From Aggregicoccus sp. 17bor-14 (GTDB lineage: Bacteria > Myxococcota > Myxococcia > Myxococcales > Myxococcaceae), in the NCBI RefSeq assembly GCF_009659535.1, contig NZ_VJZZ01000012.1, positions 1-64,000 on the forward strand: DNA of 64,000 bases, written 5' to 3'. Below, piece after piece: positions 33,510-43,100 of the stretch. The position numbers and the translations under genes are program-made. Every line of letters starts with the position of its first letter. Position 1 is the stretch's first letter. The notes under the pieces were generated by a model. It did no database searches and was not told the origin of the DNA. It saw only the letters and a program-made list of their open reading frames with translations.

Positions 33510-34517
33510 CTACTCCGCCGAGGCCACCTCCACGCGGTTTCCGCCGGCCGCCTTGGCCTCGCGCAGGGCGCGCTCGCCGGCCTGGATGAGCGCCTGCTCG
33601 CTGCCACCGTGCTCTGGGAACAGCGCCACGGACACGCTCACGGTGATGCGCGCGCCGCCGGGCAGCTCGAGCCGCTCCGCGCCCGCGCGGATGCGCTCGG
33701 CGGTCTCGAGCGCGCGCGCCCGCTCGGTCTGGGGCAGCAGCAGGCTGAAGCGGTTGCTGCCGTAGCGCGCGGCGATGTCCTGGGGGCTGGCGCTGCGCAC
33801 CGGGGTGACCTCGGGCACGGCGAGCAGGCGCGCGAGCTCGCGCAGGAGCGCGTCTCCTTCCGCGTAGCCGCGCGCGAGGTTGTAGGCGCGAAAGCCGTCC
33901 ACGTCCGCGAAGAGCAGCGCGAAGCAGCGGGTGCGGCGGCGCACGCGGGCGAGCTCCGCGCTGAGCGCCTCCTGGAAGTAGCGGTGGGTGAAGAGGCTGG
34001 TGAGCCCGTCGCGGAAGGCGAGCCCCTCCAGCTTCTTGAGCAACCCCTGGTCGCGCACCTCCAGCGCCTCCAGCGTGCGCGACAGGTGGCTGTTGCGCTC
34101 CTTCAGCTCGGCCACCAGCTGGGTCTTGATCTCCCCGAGCGCCGCCTCGTGCACGGCCTCGCCCACGGTGGAGAGCAGCTCCCCCGTGCGAAAGGGCTTG
34201 GCGAGGAAGCGCTTCACCTTGGCCACGTTGATGGCGTCCTGCGCGTCCTCCACCCGGGCGCTCGCGGTGACGAGGATGCGGGCGGCGTGCGGCTGCTCCA
34301 CGCTCACCTGGCGCAAGAGCTCCACCCCCACGATGCCCGGCAGCATCTGGTCCGCCACCACCGCGTGCACGCGCTCGGCGCGCAGCACCGCGAGCGCCTC
34401 CTCGCCCGAGGCGGCGGTGAAGACGTTGAAGTCCTGCGAGAGCACCTGCTGCATCAGGCGCAGGATGGCCGGGTCGTCCTCGACCACCAGCACCCTCGCT
34501 GCGACCCGCTCCGCCAT
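33510..34517 (-). CDS. Receiver-domain protein with degenerate GGDEF domain
   Basis: 335 residues. The CheY-like receiver (about 8-125) is intact: VVEDDP acidic pocket, Asp56 in VVADQMLPG, VTAS and AKPF lysine. A coiled coil (about 130-170) joins a GGDEF domain (about 172-332), where the active loop is Y252-G-S-N-R-F257 and not GGDEF, and the upstream inhibitory Arg-x-x-Asp reads SPQD. Cyclic-di-GMP synthesis and I-site binding are therefore both unlikely. It could act by protein contact as a phosphorylation-switched adaptor. Divergent from the lipoprotein at 34734; no kinase is adjacent. Confidence 0.9.
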   Translation of the reverse strand: MAERVAARVLVVEDDPAILRLMQQVLSQDFNVFTAASGEEALAVLRAERVHAVVADQMLPGIVGVELLRQVSVEQPHAARILVTASARVEDAQDAINVAKVKRFLAKPFRTGELLSTVGEAVHEAALGEIKTQLVAELKERNSHLSRTLEALEVRDQGLLKKLEGLAFRDGLTSLFTHRYFQEALSAELARVRRRTRCFALLFADVDGFRAYNLARGYAEGDALLRELARLLAVPEVTPVRSASPQDIAARYGSNRFSLLLPQTERARALETAERIRAGAERLELPGGARITVSVSVALFPEHGGSEQALIQAGERALREAKAAGGNRVEVASAE

Positions 34518-34733
34518 GGGACACGCCCTCGCTGTGCCAGGGCGCTCCTGGGTGGCGGCCTGCAGCGCGGCGCAGTGTAGCGGCCCCCTCGCGCCCCCAG
34601 CCACCCGCAAGATCAGGCCGGCCCGGAGGGCAGGCAGACCCGGTCCGGTTCGAGTTTGTTCAGCAATTTGCAATGCCAGCGCAGCCATGCGATGCCCCCG
34701 GGCGGAAGAACGCCAAAAACGAGGTTTTCCTGC

Positions 34734-36086
34734 ATGTCGAAGCGGTGGGGGAGTGCAGTGGCAGTGGTGGGTGTGGTGCTCGGTGCGGCCTGCCAGGAGG
34801 ACCCGGCGGCAGGGCCCTGGATCGTGGGCTCCGAAGGCGCGCACGTGGAGCTCTACGTCGAGCAGGCCTACCTGCCCGCGGGCGCCAGCACGCGCGTGAC
34901 GGCGGTGGCGTACGACGAGAAGGGGGAGCGCGGCACGGGGTCGGTGCGGCTCGCGGCGAACGCGGGCAGCTTCGCGGGGGGCTCCCAGGTGGAGCTCGCG
35001 CTCGCCGGCGGCAGCGCCACCACGACCTACCGCTGCGACGCGGCCGCCGACCCGCGCTGCACGGGCATCGTGGCGCTGGAGGCCACGTGGGGGGAGCAGC
35101 GCACCGCGAACACCGTGAACCTGGACTACGCGGTCACCTCGGGCGGTGGCGCCGCGATGGGCGGCGGCGGGAGCAGCAGCAGCGGCGCGCCCGCGGCCGC
35201 GAGGAACCTCGGGGATCCCAACAAGGTGTACCTCAAGGCCTTCGGCGTCTCTCCCGTGGAGGACCCCGACAAGGTCACCACGAGCCTGGACGTGAGCTCG
35301 GGCGACGGCGACGCGGTGGTCCGGCCGACGGACGGCGCGATCCTCTACGTCGCGTCTGCGCCGCGCGCGGTGCTCGTCTTCGTCCCCGATGCGCTGGTGC
35401 ACCCCCCGGGCTCCACCGCGTGGACCCTGCCGGACAGCCTGCGCGCCAATGACCAGCCCGTCCCCACGCCAAGCTGCGACGGCCCCGTCTTCCTCCACAT
35501 GCGGCCCGTCTCCGGCGCGATCGTGTACAGCTGTGGCGGCGACTCCTACTATGACGTCAGCGCTCCCGGCGGGGGCGCCGTGCTGAGCGGCAACGACTCG
35601 GTGATCGCTGCCGCGCCCCAACGCAACCTGCTGGTGTGGCGCAACGGCACCGTGCAGGTCGGCACCCTCGACGGCGGCTTCAAGCAGTTCTCGGGCTTCT
35701 CCAACCCCATCTCCTCGGTCCAGGCAGCCCGGTGGCGCCGCTCCGGGGGCGGGTGGTGGATGGTCGGCTCGTTCAACGGCGAGACCGGCCTCAGCCTGTG
35801 GAGCCTGACCGAGGCCGGGTCGGCGACCCGGGTGGGCAGCTATCCCGCCTCCCTCAGCTCCTTCGATCGCATCACGCTGGACGGCGATGGCAACGCGTAC
35901 ACCATCAAGAGCCGCACGTCGCCCGCGGGGGCGGGGTACGGCGTGGTCGTGCGCTACGAGCCGCCTCCCGACGACACGCCGACCGACATCGCCTCGGACC
36001 TGAACGGGACGCCGACGAACCTCACGCAGACCCCGCCCCACCTGCGCAACAAGGTGCTGGGCGGCTACCTGTTCACGGGGCCTTGA
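34734..36086 (+). CDS. Lipoprotein with Ig-like N-domain and propeller-like C-domain
   Basis: 450 residues. Lipobox LGAAC after MSKRWGSAVAVVGVV. Residues about 35-135 look like a bacterial Ig-like domain (VELYVEQAYLPAGASTRVTAVAYDEKGERG), followed by a Gly/Ser linker and a 300-residue beta-rich region (AILYVASAPRAVLVFVPDAL, LLVWRNGTVQVGTLDGGF) suggestive of a propeller. No catalytic motif seen. The ATG at 34734 is chosen because it gives a proper lipoprotein signal; the longer frame does not. Confidence 0.75.
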   Translation: MSKRWGSAVAVVGVVLGAACQEDPAAGPWIVGSEGAHVELYVEQAYLPAGASTRVTAVAYDEKGERGTGSVRLAANAGSFAGGSQVELALAGGSATTTYRCDAAADPRCTGIVALEATWGEQRTANTVNLDYAVTSGGGAAMGGGGSSSSGAPAAARNLGDPNKVYLKAFGVSPVEDPDKVTTSLDVSSGDGDAVVRPTDGAILYVASAPRAVLVFVPDALVHPPGSTAWTLPDSLRANDQPVPTPSCDGPVFLHMRPVSGAIVYSCGGDSYYDVSAPGGGAVLSGNDSVIAAAPQRNLLVWRNGTVQVGTLDGGFKQFSGFSNPISSVQAARWRRSGGGWWMVGSFNGETGLSLWSLTEAGSATRVGSYPASLSSFDRITLDGDGNAYTIKSRTSPAGAGYGVVVRYEPPPDDTPTDIASDLNGTPTNLTQTPPHLRNKVLGGYLFTGP

Positions 36087-36156
36087 GCGCGGCCCGCGCC
36101 GCGCGCCCCTCCCCCTCCGCAGCAGCACGGGGGCAGGGCGCGCGGGGCTCCCGGGC

Positions 36157-37566
36157 TCACTTGCCCGGGTTCACGATCACCGGGCCGAAGGGCTTCACCT
36201 GCTTCTCGATGGCCTTCTTGTCGCCGGTGATGACCACCACCATGTTCTCGTCCTTGAGGTACTTGCGCGCCATCTGCTGCACGTCCTCGGGCGTCACCGC
36301 CATCACGTTCTTCACGTAGTCCTCGAGGTAGCTGTCCGGCAGCTCGTGCAGGTCCATGAAGCGCAGCCGGGAGAGGATCCCGCCGCGCGCCGAGTTCTGC
36401 AGCACGAAGGTGCCCACCACGTAGTTCTTGATGGCGTCCAGCTCCGCCTGCGAGGGCGGCTGCGCCTGCAGGCGGTTCACCTCGCCGAAGATCTCCTTGA
36501 GCGAGGGGCCGGTCACGTTGGTGGTGACGTCCGCGACCTCCGTCCAGAAGGTGTCGCGGTAGCGTGAGCTGAGCTGGCTGTAGGGCGAGTAGGTGTAGCC
36601 CTTGGCCTCGCGGATGTTGCGCGTGATGCGGCTGCCGAAGGAGCCGCCCAGCAGCGTGTTGGTGACCATCAGCTTGATGTAGTCCGGGTTGCTGGGGTCC
36701 ACGACGGGCAGCCCCACCCGCAGCGCGCTCTGCACCGAGCCCGGCCGGTCGATGACGTGCACCGCGCGCTTCACCGTGGGCTTGGGCACGTGGTGCTCGG
36801 GCGCGGGGCCTGCCTCCCAGTCGCCGAAGGCCTCGCGCAGCGCCGCCTCCACCGCGCGCTCGTCGAAGCGGCCCACCACGTAGAGGTGGCTGCGGCGCGC
36901 CCCGAAGTTCTTCGCGTAGAAGTCCTTCACCTGCTGCACCGAGTAGCCCTGCAGCTGCGCCTCGGGCGGGAGCATGCGGCCGTAGGGGTGGTTCGGGTAG
37001 GTGACGGCGAGGAAGCGCTCCTGGCTCAGCGTCTGCGGCTGGCTCTTCGCGATGCTCAGGTTGCGCAGCGCATCCGCGCGCACCCGCTGGAAGTCCTGCT
37101 CGGGGAAGGCGGGGTGGCGCACGACCTCGGCCACCAGGCGCACCAGGTCGGGCGCGTACTCGCTGAGCACGGTGCCGCCCACGCTGGTCTCGTCCGGGCT
37201 GACGCTCTGCTCGATGGCGCCGCCCATCTTCGCGGCCTGCTGCGCGAGCTGCTCGGCGCTGTGCTGGGTGCTGCCCTCCGGCAGCATCTGGGCGGTGAGG
37301 TCCGCGAGCCAGGTCTCGGTGGGCCCCTCGTGCACGTTGCCCGTGGCCACCACGAGCTCCACGTCCACCTTGGGCATGTTGCCGTACGGGGCGAGCGTCA
37401 CCTGCAGCCCGTTGGGCAGGGAGAGCTCGCGGCGCTGCGGGATGCGGATGTCCGCGGGCTTGCCGGGCGCGGGCGGCTGCTCGCGCTGGCCCGGAGGCGC
37501 CGTGGGAGTCGGAGTGGGGGTGGCCGTCAGGGCTGCCGAGAGGGCGAGGGCGATGAGTGCGTGCAT
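36157..37566 (-). CDS. M16-family peptidase homologue lacking HxxEH (inactive partner)
   Basis: 469 residues with a signal peptide (MHALIALALSAALTA). It has the M16 fold with two halves, but in the position of the zinc motif reads TETWLADLTAQML, with no HxxEH. The C-terminal substrate-side REAKGYTYSPYSQL, which supplies the Arg/Tyr pair, is retained. Such proteins pair with an active M16 subunit (as in mitochondrial-type and several bacterial periplasmic pairs). Its ATG, with GAGGAG upstream, lies 13 nt after the stop of the active M16 gene, strongly supporting a heterodimer. Confidence 0.93.
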   Translation of the reverse strand: MHALIALALSAALTATPTPTPTAPPGQREQPPAPGKPADIRIPQRRELSLPNGLQVTLAPYGNMPKVDVELVVATGNVHEGPTETWLADLTAQMLPEGSTQHSAEQLAQQAAKMGGAIEQSVSPDETSVGGTVLSEYAPDLVRLVAEVVRHPAFPEQDFQRVRADALRNLSIAKSQPQTLSQERFLAVTYPNHPYGRMLPPEAQLQGYSVQQVKDFYAKNFGARRSHLYVVGRFDERAVEAALREAFGDWEAGPAPEHHVPKPTVKRAVHVIDRPGSVQSALRVGLPVVDPSNPDYIKLMVTNTLLGGSFGSRITRNIREAKGYTYSPYSQLSSRYRDTFWTEVADVTTNVTGPSLKEIFGEVNRLQAQPPSQAELDAIKNYVVGTFVLQNSARGGILSRLRFMDLHELPDSYLEDYVKNVMAVTPEDVQQMARKYLKDENMVVVITGDKKAIEKQVKPFGPVIVNPGK

Positions 37567-37579
37567 GGCGTCTGGCTCC

Positions 37580-39055
37580 TCAGGACTTCGGCTTCGTCTT
37601 CACGACGAGGACGGTGCGGTTGGTGGGGCGCAGGTACTCCTGCGCCGTCTTCTGGATGAGCTCGGGGGTGACCTTGAGCAGCTCGCCCTCCAGCCGGTTG
37701 ATGCGGCCCGGGTCGTTGTCGAAGAGGGCGAAGGAGGCGAGCAGGTCCGCGGTGCCGAAGCCGAAGGTCTGCTCCAGCTGGCCGTACAGGTCGGAGCGCA
37801 CCTTCACCCGCGCGCGCTCGAGCGAGGCCGCGTCCACGGGCTGCGTGCGCACGCGCTCGATGGACTCGTCCATCGCCTGCACCAGCTGCTCGGGCGTCTT
37901 GTCCGGGTCGTGGAACAGGGCCACGGTCCAGAGCATGGGGCCGTTGTAGTCGAAGGGGTTGCCCAGCAGGTTGATGCCGCCGCTCACGTCTCCCGTGAGC
38001 TGCTTCTGCTGCACCAGGTTCTGGTAGAGCGCGCTGTCCTTGCCGTCGAGCAGCAGCTCGTGCAGCAGCACCATCGCGTAGAACTCGGGCGTGTTGCGCT
38101 GGGGGACGTGGTAGGCCACCGCGAGCGCGGGCCGCTGCGCGAGCGCGTCCACCTTCTCCGCGCGCCGCTCCTCTTCCTGGCGCGGCTCGGTGATGTCCGG
38201 CTGCGCGGGCAGCTGCGCGCGCGGGAGGTTGCCGAAGTACTTCTGCACCCACGCGAGCGCCTGCGCGGGCTCGAAGTCCCCCACCAGCACCAGCGCCGCG
38301 TTGTTGGGCGCGTAGTAGGTCTTGAAGAAGGACTGCACGTCCTCGAGCGTGGCCGCGTCCAGGTCCTTCAGGTCACCGTAGAAGTTGTGCGCGTTGTACC
38401 AGTTGGTGTTCGCGTGCTGCGGCATGTCCAGCCAGGGGAAGCCCCCGTAGGGCTGGTTGAGCACGTTCACCCGCACCTCGTTCTTCACCACGTTCTGCTG
38501 GTTGACGAGGTTGTCCTGCGTGACGGCGAGCCCGCGCATGCGGTCCGCCTCCGCCCACAGCATCGTCTCCAGCGTGTGCGACGGGACGATCTCGAAGTAG
38601 TTGGTGAAGTCGAAGCGCGTGGAGCCGTTGAGGATGCCGCCGTTGGCCTGCACCAGGCCGATGAAGGCGTTCTTCCCCAGGTTCTTCGAGCCCTGGAACA
38701 TCATGTGCTCGAAGAGGTGCGCGAAGCCGGTGCGGTCGCGCGGCTCGATGCGGAAGCCGATGTTGTAATAGACGGCCACCGCCACCTTGGGCGCCGTTGC
38801 GTCGCGACTGAGCACCACCTTCAGGCCGTTGTCCAGCGTGTGGTACTCCACCGGCACCTGGAAGGCCGGCTGCGCGGGGGCCTCCTGCCTGGGCGGCGCG
38901 GCCTGGGCGGCCGGAGCGGCCGGCGGCGGCGCGGCGGGCGCCTCGGTGCGCTGCGCGGCCTTCGGTCCTCCACACGCCAGGCTGCCTGCGGCCAGCATGG
39001 CGGCGGCGGCGAGCGGCGGGGTCCTCCAACGCCTCACTGCAGGGCTTCGCTTCAT
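37580..39055 (-). CDS. M16-family zinc peptidase, lipoprotein (active partner)
   Basis: 491 residues. The signal ends in lipobox AGSLAC, followed by a Pro/Ala linker and the M16 core: GFAHLFEHMMFQGS contains HxxEH, and the downstream Glu is in VVKNEVR. The second domain follows (IADxLLDGKD-like LLHELLLDGKDSALYQ). Predicted periplasmic, membrane-anchored oligopeptidase. ATG at 39055 follows GGGAGGGG; the ATG two codons earlier overlaps that site. First gene of a two-gene operon with the HxxEH-less partner. Confidence 0.95.
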   Translation of the reverse strand: MKRSPAVRRWRTPPLAAAAMLAAGSLACGGPKAAQRTEAPAAPPPAAPAAQAAPPRQEAPAQPAFQVPVEYHTLDNGLKVVLSRDATAPKVAVAVYYNIGFRIEPRDRTGFAHLFEHMMFQGSKNLGKNAFIGLVQANGGILNGSTRFDFTNYFEIVPSHTLETMLWAEADRMRGLAVTQDNLVNQQNVVKNEVRVNVLNQPYGGFPWLDMPQHANTNWYNAHNFYGDLKDLDAATLEDVQSFFKTYYAPNNAALVLVGDFEPAQALAWVQKYFGNLPRAQLPAQPDITEPRQEEERRAEKVDALAQRPALAVAYHVPQRNTPEFYAMVLLHELLLDGKDSALYQNLVQQKQLTGDVSGGINLLGNPFDYNGPMLWTVALFHDPDKTPEQLVQAMDESIERVRTQPVDAASLERARVKVRSDLYGQLEQTFGFGTADLLASFALFDNDPGRINRLEGELLKVTPELIQKTAQEYLRPTNRTVLVVKTKPKS

Positions 39056-39157
39056 GTGCATCCCCTCCCGGGTCCGGTTGCGGATCTCGGCGGGCCGCGA
39101 ACCGGTGGGGAAGGGCTTTGTTCCCCGCAGGGATGACTTTCGTGCAGCGCGCCCGCG

Positions 39158-39847
39158 CTACCAGCCGAGCGGCTGCCCGCGGAAGTCGAGGAAGCGGCCG
39201 CTCTGCTCGGGGCAGAGCCCGTCGATGACCGCGAGCAGCCCCGCGGCGCTCTCCTCCACCCCCACGGGCGCCTCCCCGCCGCCCATGTCCGTGCGCACCC
39301 AGCCGGGGCTCAGGGCCACCGCGAGCAGGCCCTCGGGGCGCAGGTCCCCGGCGAGCGAGCGCGTGGCCATGTTCAGGGCCGCCTTGGACATGCGGTAGCC
39401 GTACGCCCCGCCCGAGTCGTTGCCCGCGATGGAGCCGAGCGACGAGGAGAGGTTCACCACCCGCGCGCCGCTCCCCGCCTCGCGCAGCCGCGGCAGCAGC
39501 GCCCCCGTCACCCGCAGCGCGCCCAGCGCGTTGACCTGGAAGGCCTGCAGCGCCCCGTCCAGGTCCAGGGGCTCCAGCGCGTCCGGGCGCACGCGCAGGC
39601 CCGCGTTGTTCACCAGCACGTGCACGGGCCCCTGCACCTGCGCGGCGAAGGCGCGCACGCTCGCATCGCTCGCCACGTCCAGCGCGCCCACGCGCAGGCG
39701 GCCCTGCGCGCCCTCTGCGAGCGCGGTGAGCGCCTCGGCGCGCGCGGGCTCGCGCACGCCAGCGTGGATGCGGTCTCCGCGCGCGAGCGCCTGGCGCACG
39801 AGCTCGAGGCCGATGCCGCGGTTGGCTCCGGTGATGACCAGGTTCAT
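39158..39847 (-). CDS. Short-chain dehydrogenase/reductase
   Basis: 229 residues, classical SDR: TGANRGIG dinucleotide loop near the N-terminus, VNNAG, catalytic Ser in NLSSSLGS, and YGYRMSK with the Tyr/Lys pair, then SPGWVRTDMGG. The absence of an acidic residue after the second strand (HAGVREPARAE has Arg) leans toward NADP(H). Substrate unknown. Upstream of the M16 operon by about 100 nt on the same strand; divergent from the Ser/Thr kinase. Confidence 0.93.
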   Translation of the reverse strand: MNLVITGANRGIGLELVRQALARGDRIHAGVREPARAEALTALAEGAQGRLRVGALDVASDASVRAFAAQVQGPVHVLVNNAGLRVRPDALEPLDLDGALQAFQVNALGALRVTGALLPRLREAGSGARVVNLSSSLGSIAGNDSGGAYGYRMSKAALNMATRSLAGDLRPEGLLAVALSPGWVRTDMGGGEAPVGVEESAAGLLAVIDGLCPEQSGRFLDFRGQPLGW

Positions 39848-39885
39848 GGCCGTGCACCCTAGCGCCTCGCAGCGCCCGGACGACA

Positions 39886-39937
39886 CGGGGTGGCCCCGCC
39901 CGCGCCGAACCCCCCTGCGCGGGCGGAGGCCACCCCG
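39886..39937. other. Long GC hairpin in the SDR/kinase intergenic region
   Basis: A 20-bp stem with a single bulged A: CGGGGTGGCCCCGCCCGCGC (39886-39905) against the arm at 39917-39937 (begins GCGCGGGCGG, ends GGCCACCCCG), loop about 11 nt. It is not followed by a T-tract. It lies 39 bp upstream of the SDR start and 246 bp upstream of the kinase start, and the rest of 39848-40183 is gene-free except for the paired palindromes at 40096-40128. Confidence 0.6.
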
Positions 39938-40095
39938 CCTCGACTCGTCCAGCCGTCGCCGGCGCGCCCAGGCAGCTTGGAGGTCCCCTCCCGGGCGCGC
40001 CGTCCCCCCCGGCCGGCGGGGCCTGCCCACTGCAAGTCTCCGACCAGCCGGATCGGCCCCGGAGCGAGGTCCCCGCGCGCCCCGGAGGCGGCTTT

Positions 40096-40128
40096 CGACG
40101 TGTCGGACCCGGGGGCACCGACATGTCG
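40096..40128. promoter_or_regulatory. Twin CGACRTGTCG palindromes upstream of the Ser/Thr kinase
   Basis: CGACGTGTCG (40096-40105) and CGACATGTCG (40119-40128), the second a perfect palindrome and the first one base off, with centres 23 bp apart, about two helical turns. They lie 56-88 bp before the kinase ATG. Likely a dimeric regulator's binding sites; the regulator is unknown. Confidence 0.5.
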
Positions 40129-40183
40129 CCCCGACTTCTGCGACACTGGGGGCTCCGCCGGCCGCCCCTCTGGAGTCGCCCCG

Positions 40184-43100
40184 ATGCACCCCGACGACGA
40201 CGATTCGCTGAGCGATCTCCCCAGCGACGCCTCGCTGGACTCTTCCAGCGACCTGTCCAGCGAGGCCGCCGGCGACCCGGTGGAGCCCTCCACCCCGGAG
40301 GCCGGCTCGGTGCTCCCCGCGGCGCGCCGCGCGGACGTGTTCCCCGCGCCCGGGTGGGACCGCTACCAGTCGGTGCGCCTGCTGGGGCAGGGCGGCATGG
40401 GCCGGGTGTTCCTCGCCTACGACCCGCGGCTGCGCCGCAACGTGGCGCTGAAGTTCCTCCACTCCAACGCGCCGGTGCGCACGAGCCGCTTCTTCGCCGA
40501 GGCGCGCGCCCAGGCGCGCGTGCAGCACGACCGCGTGTGCAAGGTGTTCGAGGTCGGCGAGGTGCAGGGCAAGCCCTTCATCGCCATGCAGTACGTGGAC
40601 GGCAAGTCGCTGCGCCAGCTGAGCCCCGAGCTCACGCTGGAGCAGAAGGTGCGGCTCCTGCGCGACGCCGCCGAGGGCGTGCACGCCGCCCACCGCGCGG
40701 GCCTCATCCACCGCGACTTGAAGCCCAGCAACATCATGGTCGAGCGCACCGAGGACGGTCAGCTCAAGCCCTACGTGATGGACTTCGGCATCGCGCGCGA
40801 CTGGCAGGGCGAGGGCACGGCCACGGGCGCGGTGCTGGGCACGCCCCAGTACATGGCGCCGGAGCAGGCGCGCGGCGAGGTGAAGGAGCTGGACCGGCGC
40901 GCGGACGTGTACTCGCTGGGGGCCACGCTCTACTTCCTGCTCACCGGCAAGCCGCCCATCACGGGAGACAACGGCCTGGAGGTCATCAGCCGCGTGAACA
41001 ACCTGGAGCCCACGCCGCCGCGCCAGGTGGTGCCGGGGCTGCCCGCGGAGCTCGAGAGCATCGTGCTCAAGTGCCTCGAGAAGGAGCGCGCCCAGCGCTA
41101 CGACTCGGCACGCGCGCTCGCGGAGGACCTGGACCGCTACCTGGACGGAGAGCCGGTGCTCGCGCGCTCCACGGGGCGGCTGTACCGGCTGCGCAAGCGG
41201 CTGCGAAAGCACAAGCTGCTGGTCGGGGTGGTGGCGGCCAGCGTGCTGCTGGTGCTGCTCGCGGGCGCGCAGGCCGTGCGGGCGCGGCGCGAGGCGGCCG
41301 AGCGCGAGCGCCTGGCGCGCCGCTTCACCGAGCAGGTGGAGCACATCGAGGCGCGCGCCCGCTACTCCGGGCTCTCGCCGCTGCACGACACCCGCGCCGA
41401 CCGCAAGGCGCTGCAGCAGAGCATGGGGCAGCTCGAGGCGGAGATCGCGCGCGCGGGCTCGCTGGGCGAGGGCCCGGGCCGCTACGCGCTGGGCCGCGGC
41501 CACCTCGCGCTGGGAGACCTGCCCCGCGCGCACGAAGCGCTGCGCTCCGCCTGGGAGCAGGGCTACCAGGAGCCGCGCGTGGCGTACGCGCTCGCGCTGG
41601 TGCTGGGGCGCCTCTACAAGGAGCAGCGCCTGGAGGCCGAGCACCTGCGGTCCGCCGAGCTGCGCGACGCGGAGCTGCGCCGCGCGGAGCAGCGCTACCG
41701 CGACCCGGCGCTGCGCTTCCTCAAGCTCAGCGAGGGCAGCGAGGTGCCCAGCCGCCCCTACGTCACCGCGCTGCTCGCCTTCTACGAGGGGCGCCTGGAC
41801 GAGGCGCTGCGCCAGCTGGACACCGAGGGCGGCGCGCCCCCCTGGTTCTACGAGGCCCCCACGCTGCGCGGCGACGTGCTCGTCGCGCGCGCGATGCAGC
41901 ACTGGAACCAGGGCGAGCGGGAGGCGGCCCTCGCGGACTTCGAGGCGGGCCGCACGGCCTACGCCCGGGCGGCCGCCGTGGGCGAGAGCGTGCCGGAGGT
42001 GTACGACGCGCTCGCGGACCTGGAGTATTCCGCCACGCTGGTGGAGCTGTACGGGAAGGGGGACGTCACGCCGCGCTTCGCGCGCGGCATGGAGGCGGTG
42101 CAGCGCGCGCGCGCCGCGAACCCGGAGGACTACACCGCGCGCCTGCTCGAGGCCCGCTTCCAGGGCCGGCTCGCCGAGTACCAGCTCAACGTCGGCGCGG
42201 ATGCGACCGAGGCGCTGCAGCGCTCGCTCGAGGCGGCCCACGCCGCGCTCGCGCTCGCTCCCGAGCGCGCGGAGGCGCGCATCGAGCTGGCGCGCAACCT
42301 GCGCTTCGGGGCCTCCATGCGCCAGCAGCGGGGCCTGGACCCGCGCGAGCAGCTCACGGCGGCGCTCGCCGCCCTGGACGAGGTCCCGGCGAAGCAGCGC
42401 GACTACGTCTTCCACACCCTTCACGGCCTCGTCTCCAAGGTCTGGGCGGACTACGAGGACGAGGCCGGGCTGGACTCGCTCCAGCACTGGGCCCAGGCCA
42501 TCGAGGCGTACCAGGCGGCGATCGCCCTGGACCCGGAGATCGCCGACGCGCGGATCAACCTGGGCCGCGCCTACCTCGCCCGCGCCCGCCTCCCGCAGCA
42601 GAAGGACCCGGACGCCGAGCTGCGGCTGGCGCGCGCTGCGCTCGAGTCCGCGCAGGCCCTCAGCTCCAAGAACGTCGCGCTCCCCTTCCAGCGCGCACAG
42701 GTCAGCGAGCTGGAGGCTCTGCGCCTGCGCGACCGGGGGCAGGACCCCATCCCGCGGCTGCGGGAAGCGCTGGAGCTCTACCGGCAGGGCCTGGAGATCA
42801 ATGCCCGCATGCCCCAGCTCCACAACGGCCAGGGCCTCGTGCACCTCGCGCTCGCGCGCGCAGAGTGGGACGCGGGGCGCTCGCCGGACGCGGAGCTGAA
42901 GCAGGCCGAGGCCTCCTTCCTGCGCGCCCAGGAGGTGGCCCCGCAGCAGGGGCTCGCGGAGCTCAACCTCGGCGAGCTGTACGCCGACCGGGCCTCCTAT
43001 GCGCTCGCGCGCGGAGAGGACCCTACCCCCAGCGTGGCGCAGGCCTCCCGATGGGGGCGCCGCGCGGCGCAGCAGGTGCCCGGGTTCGCCGCGCCCTGGG

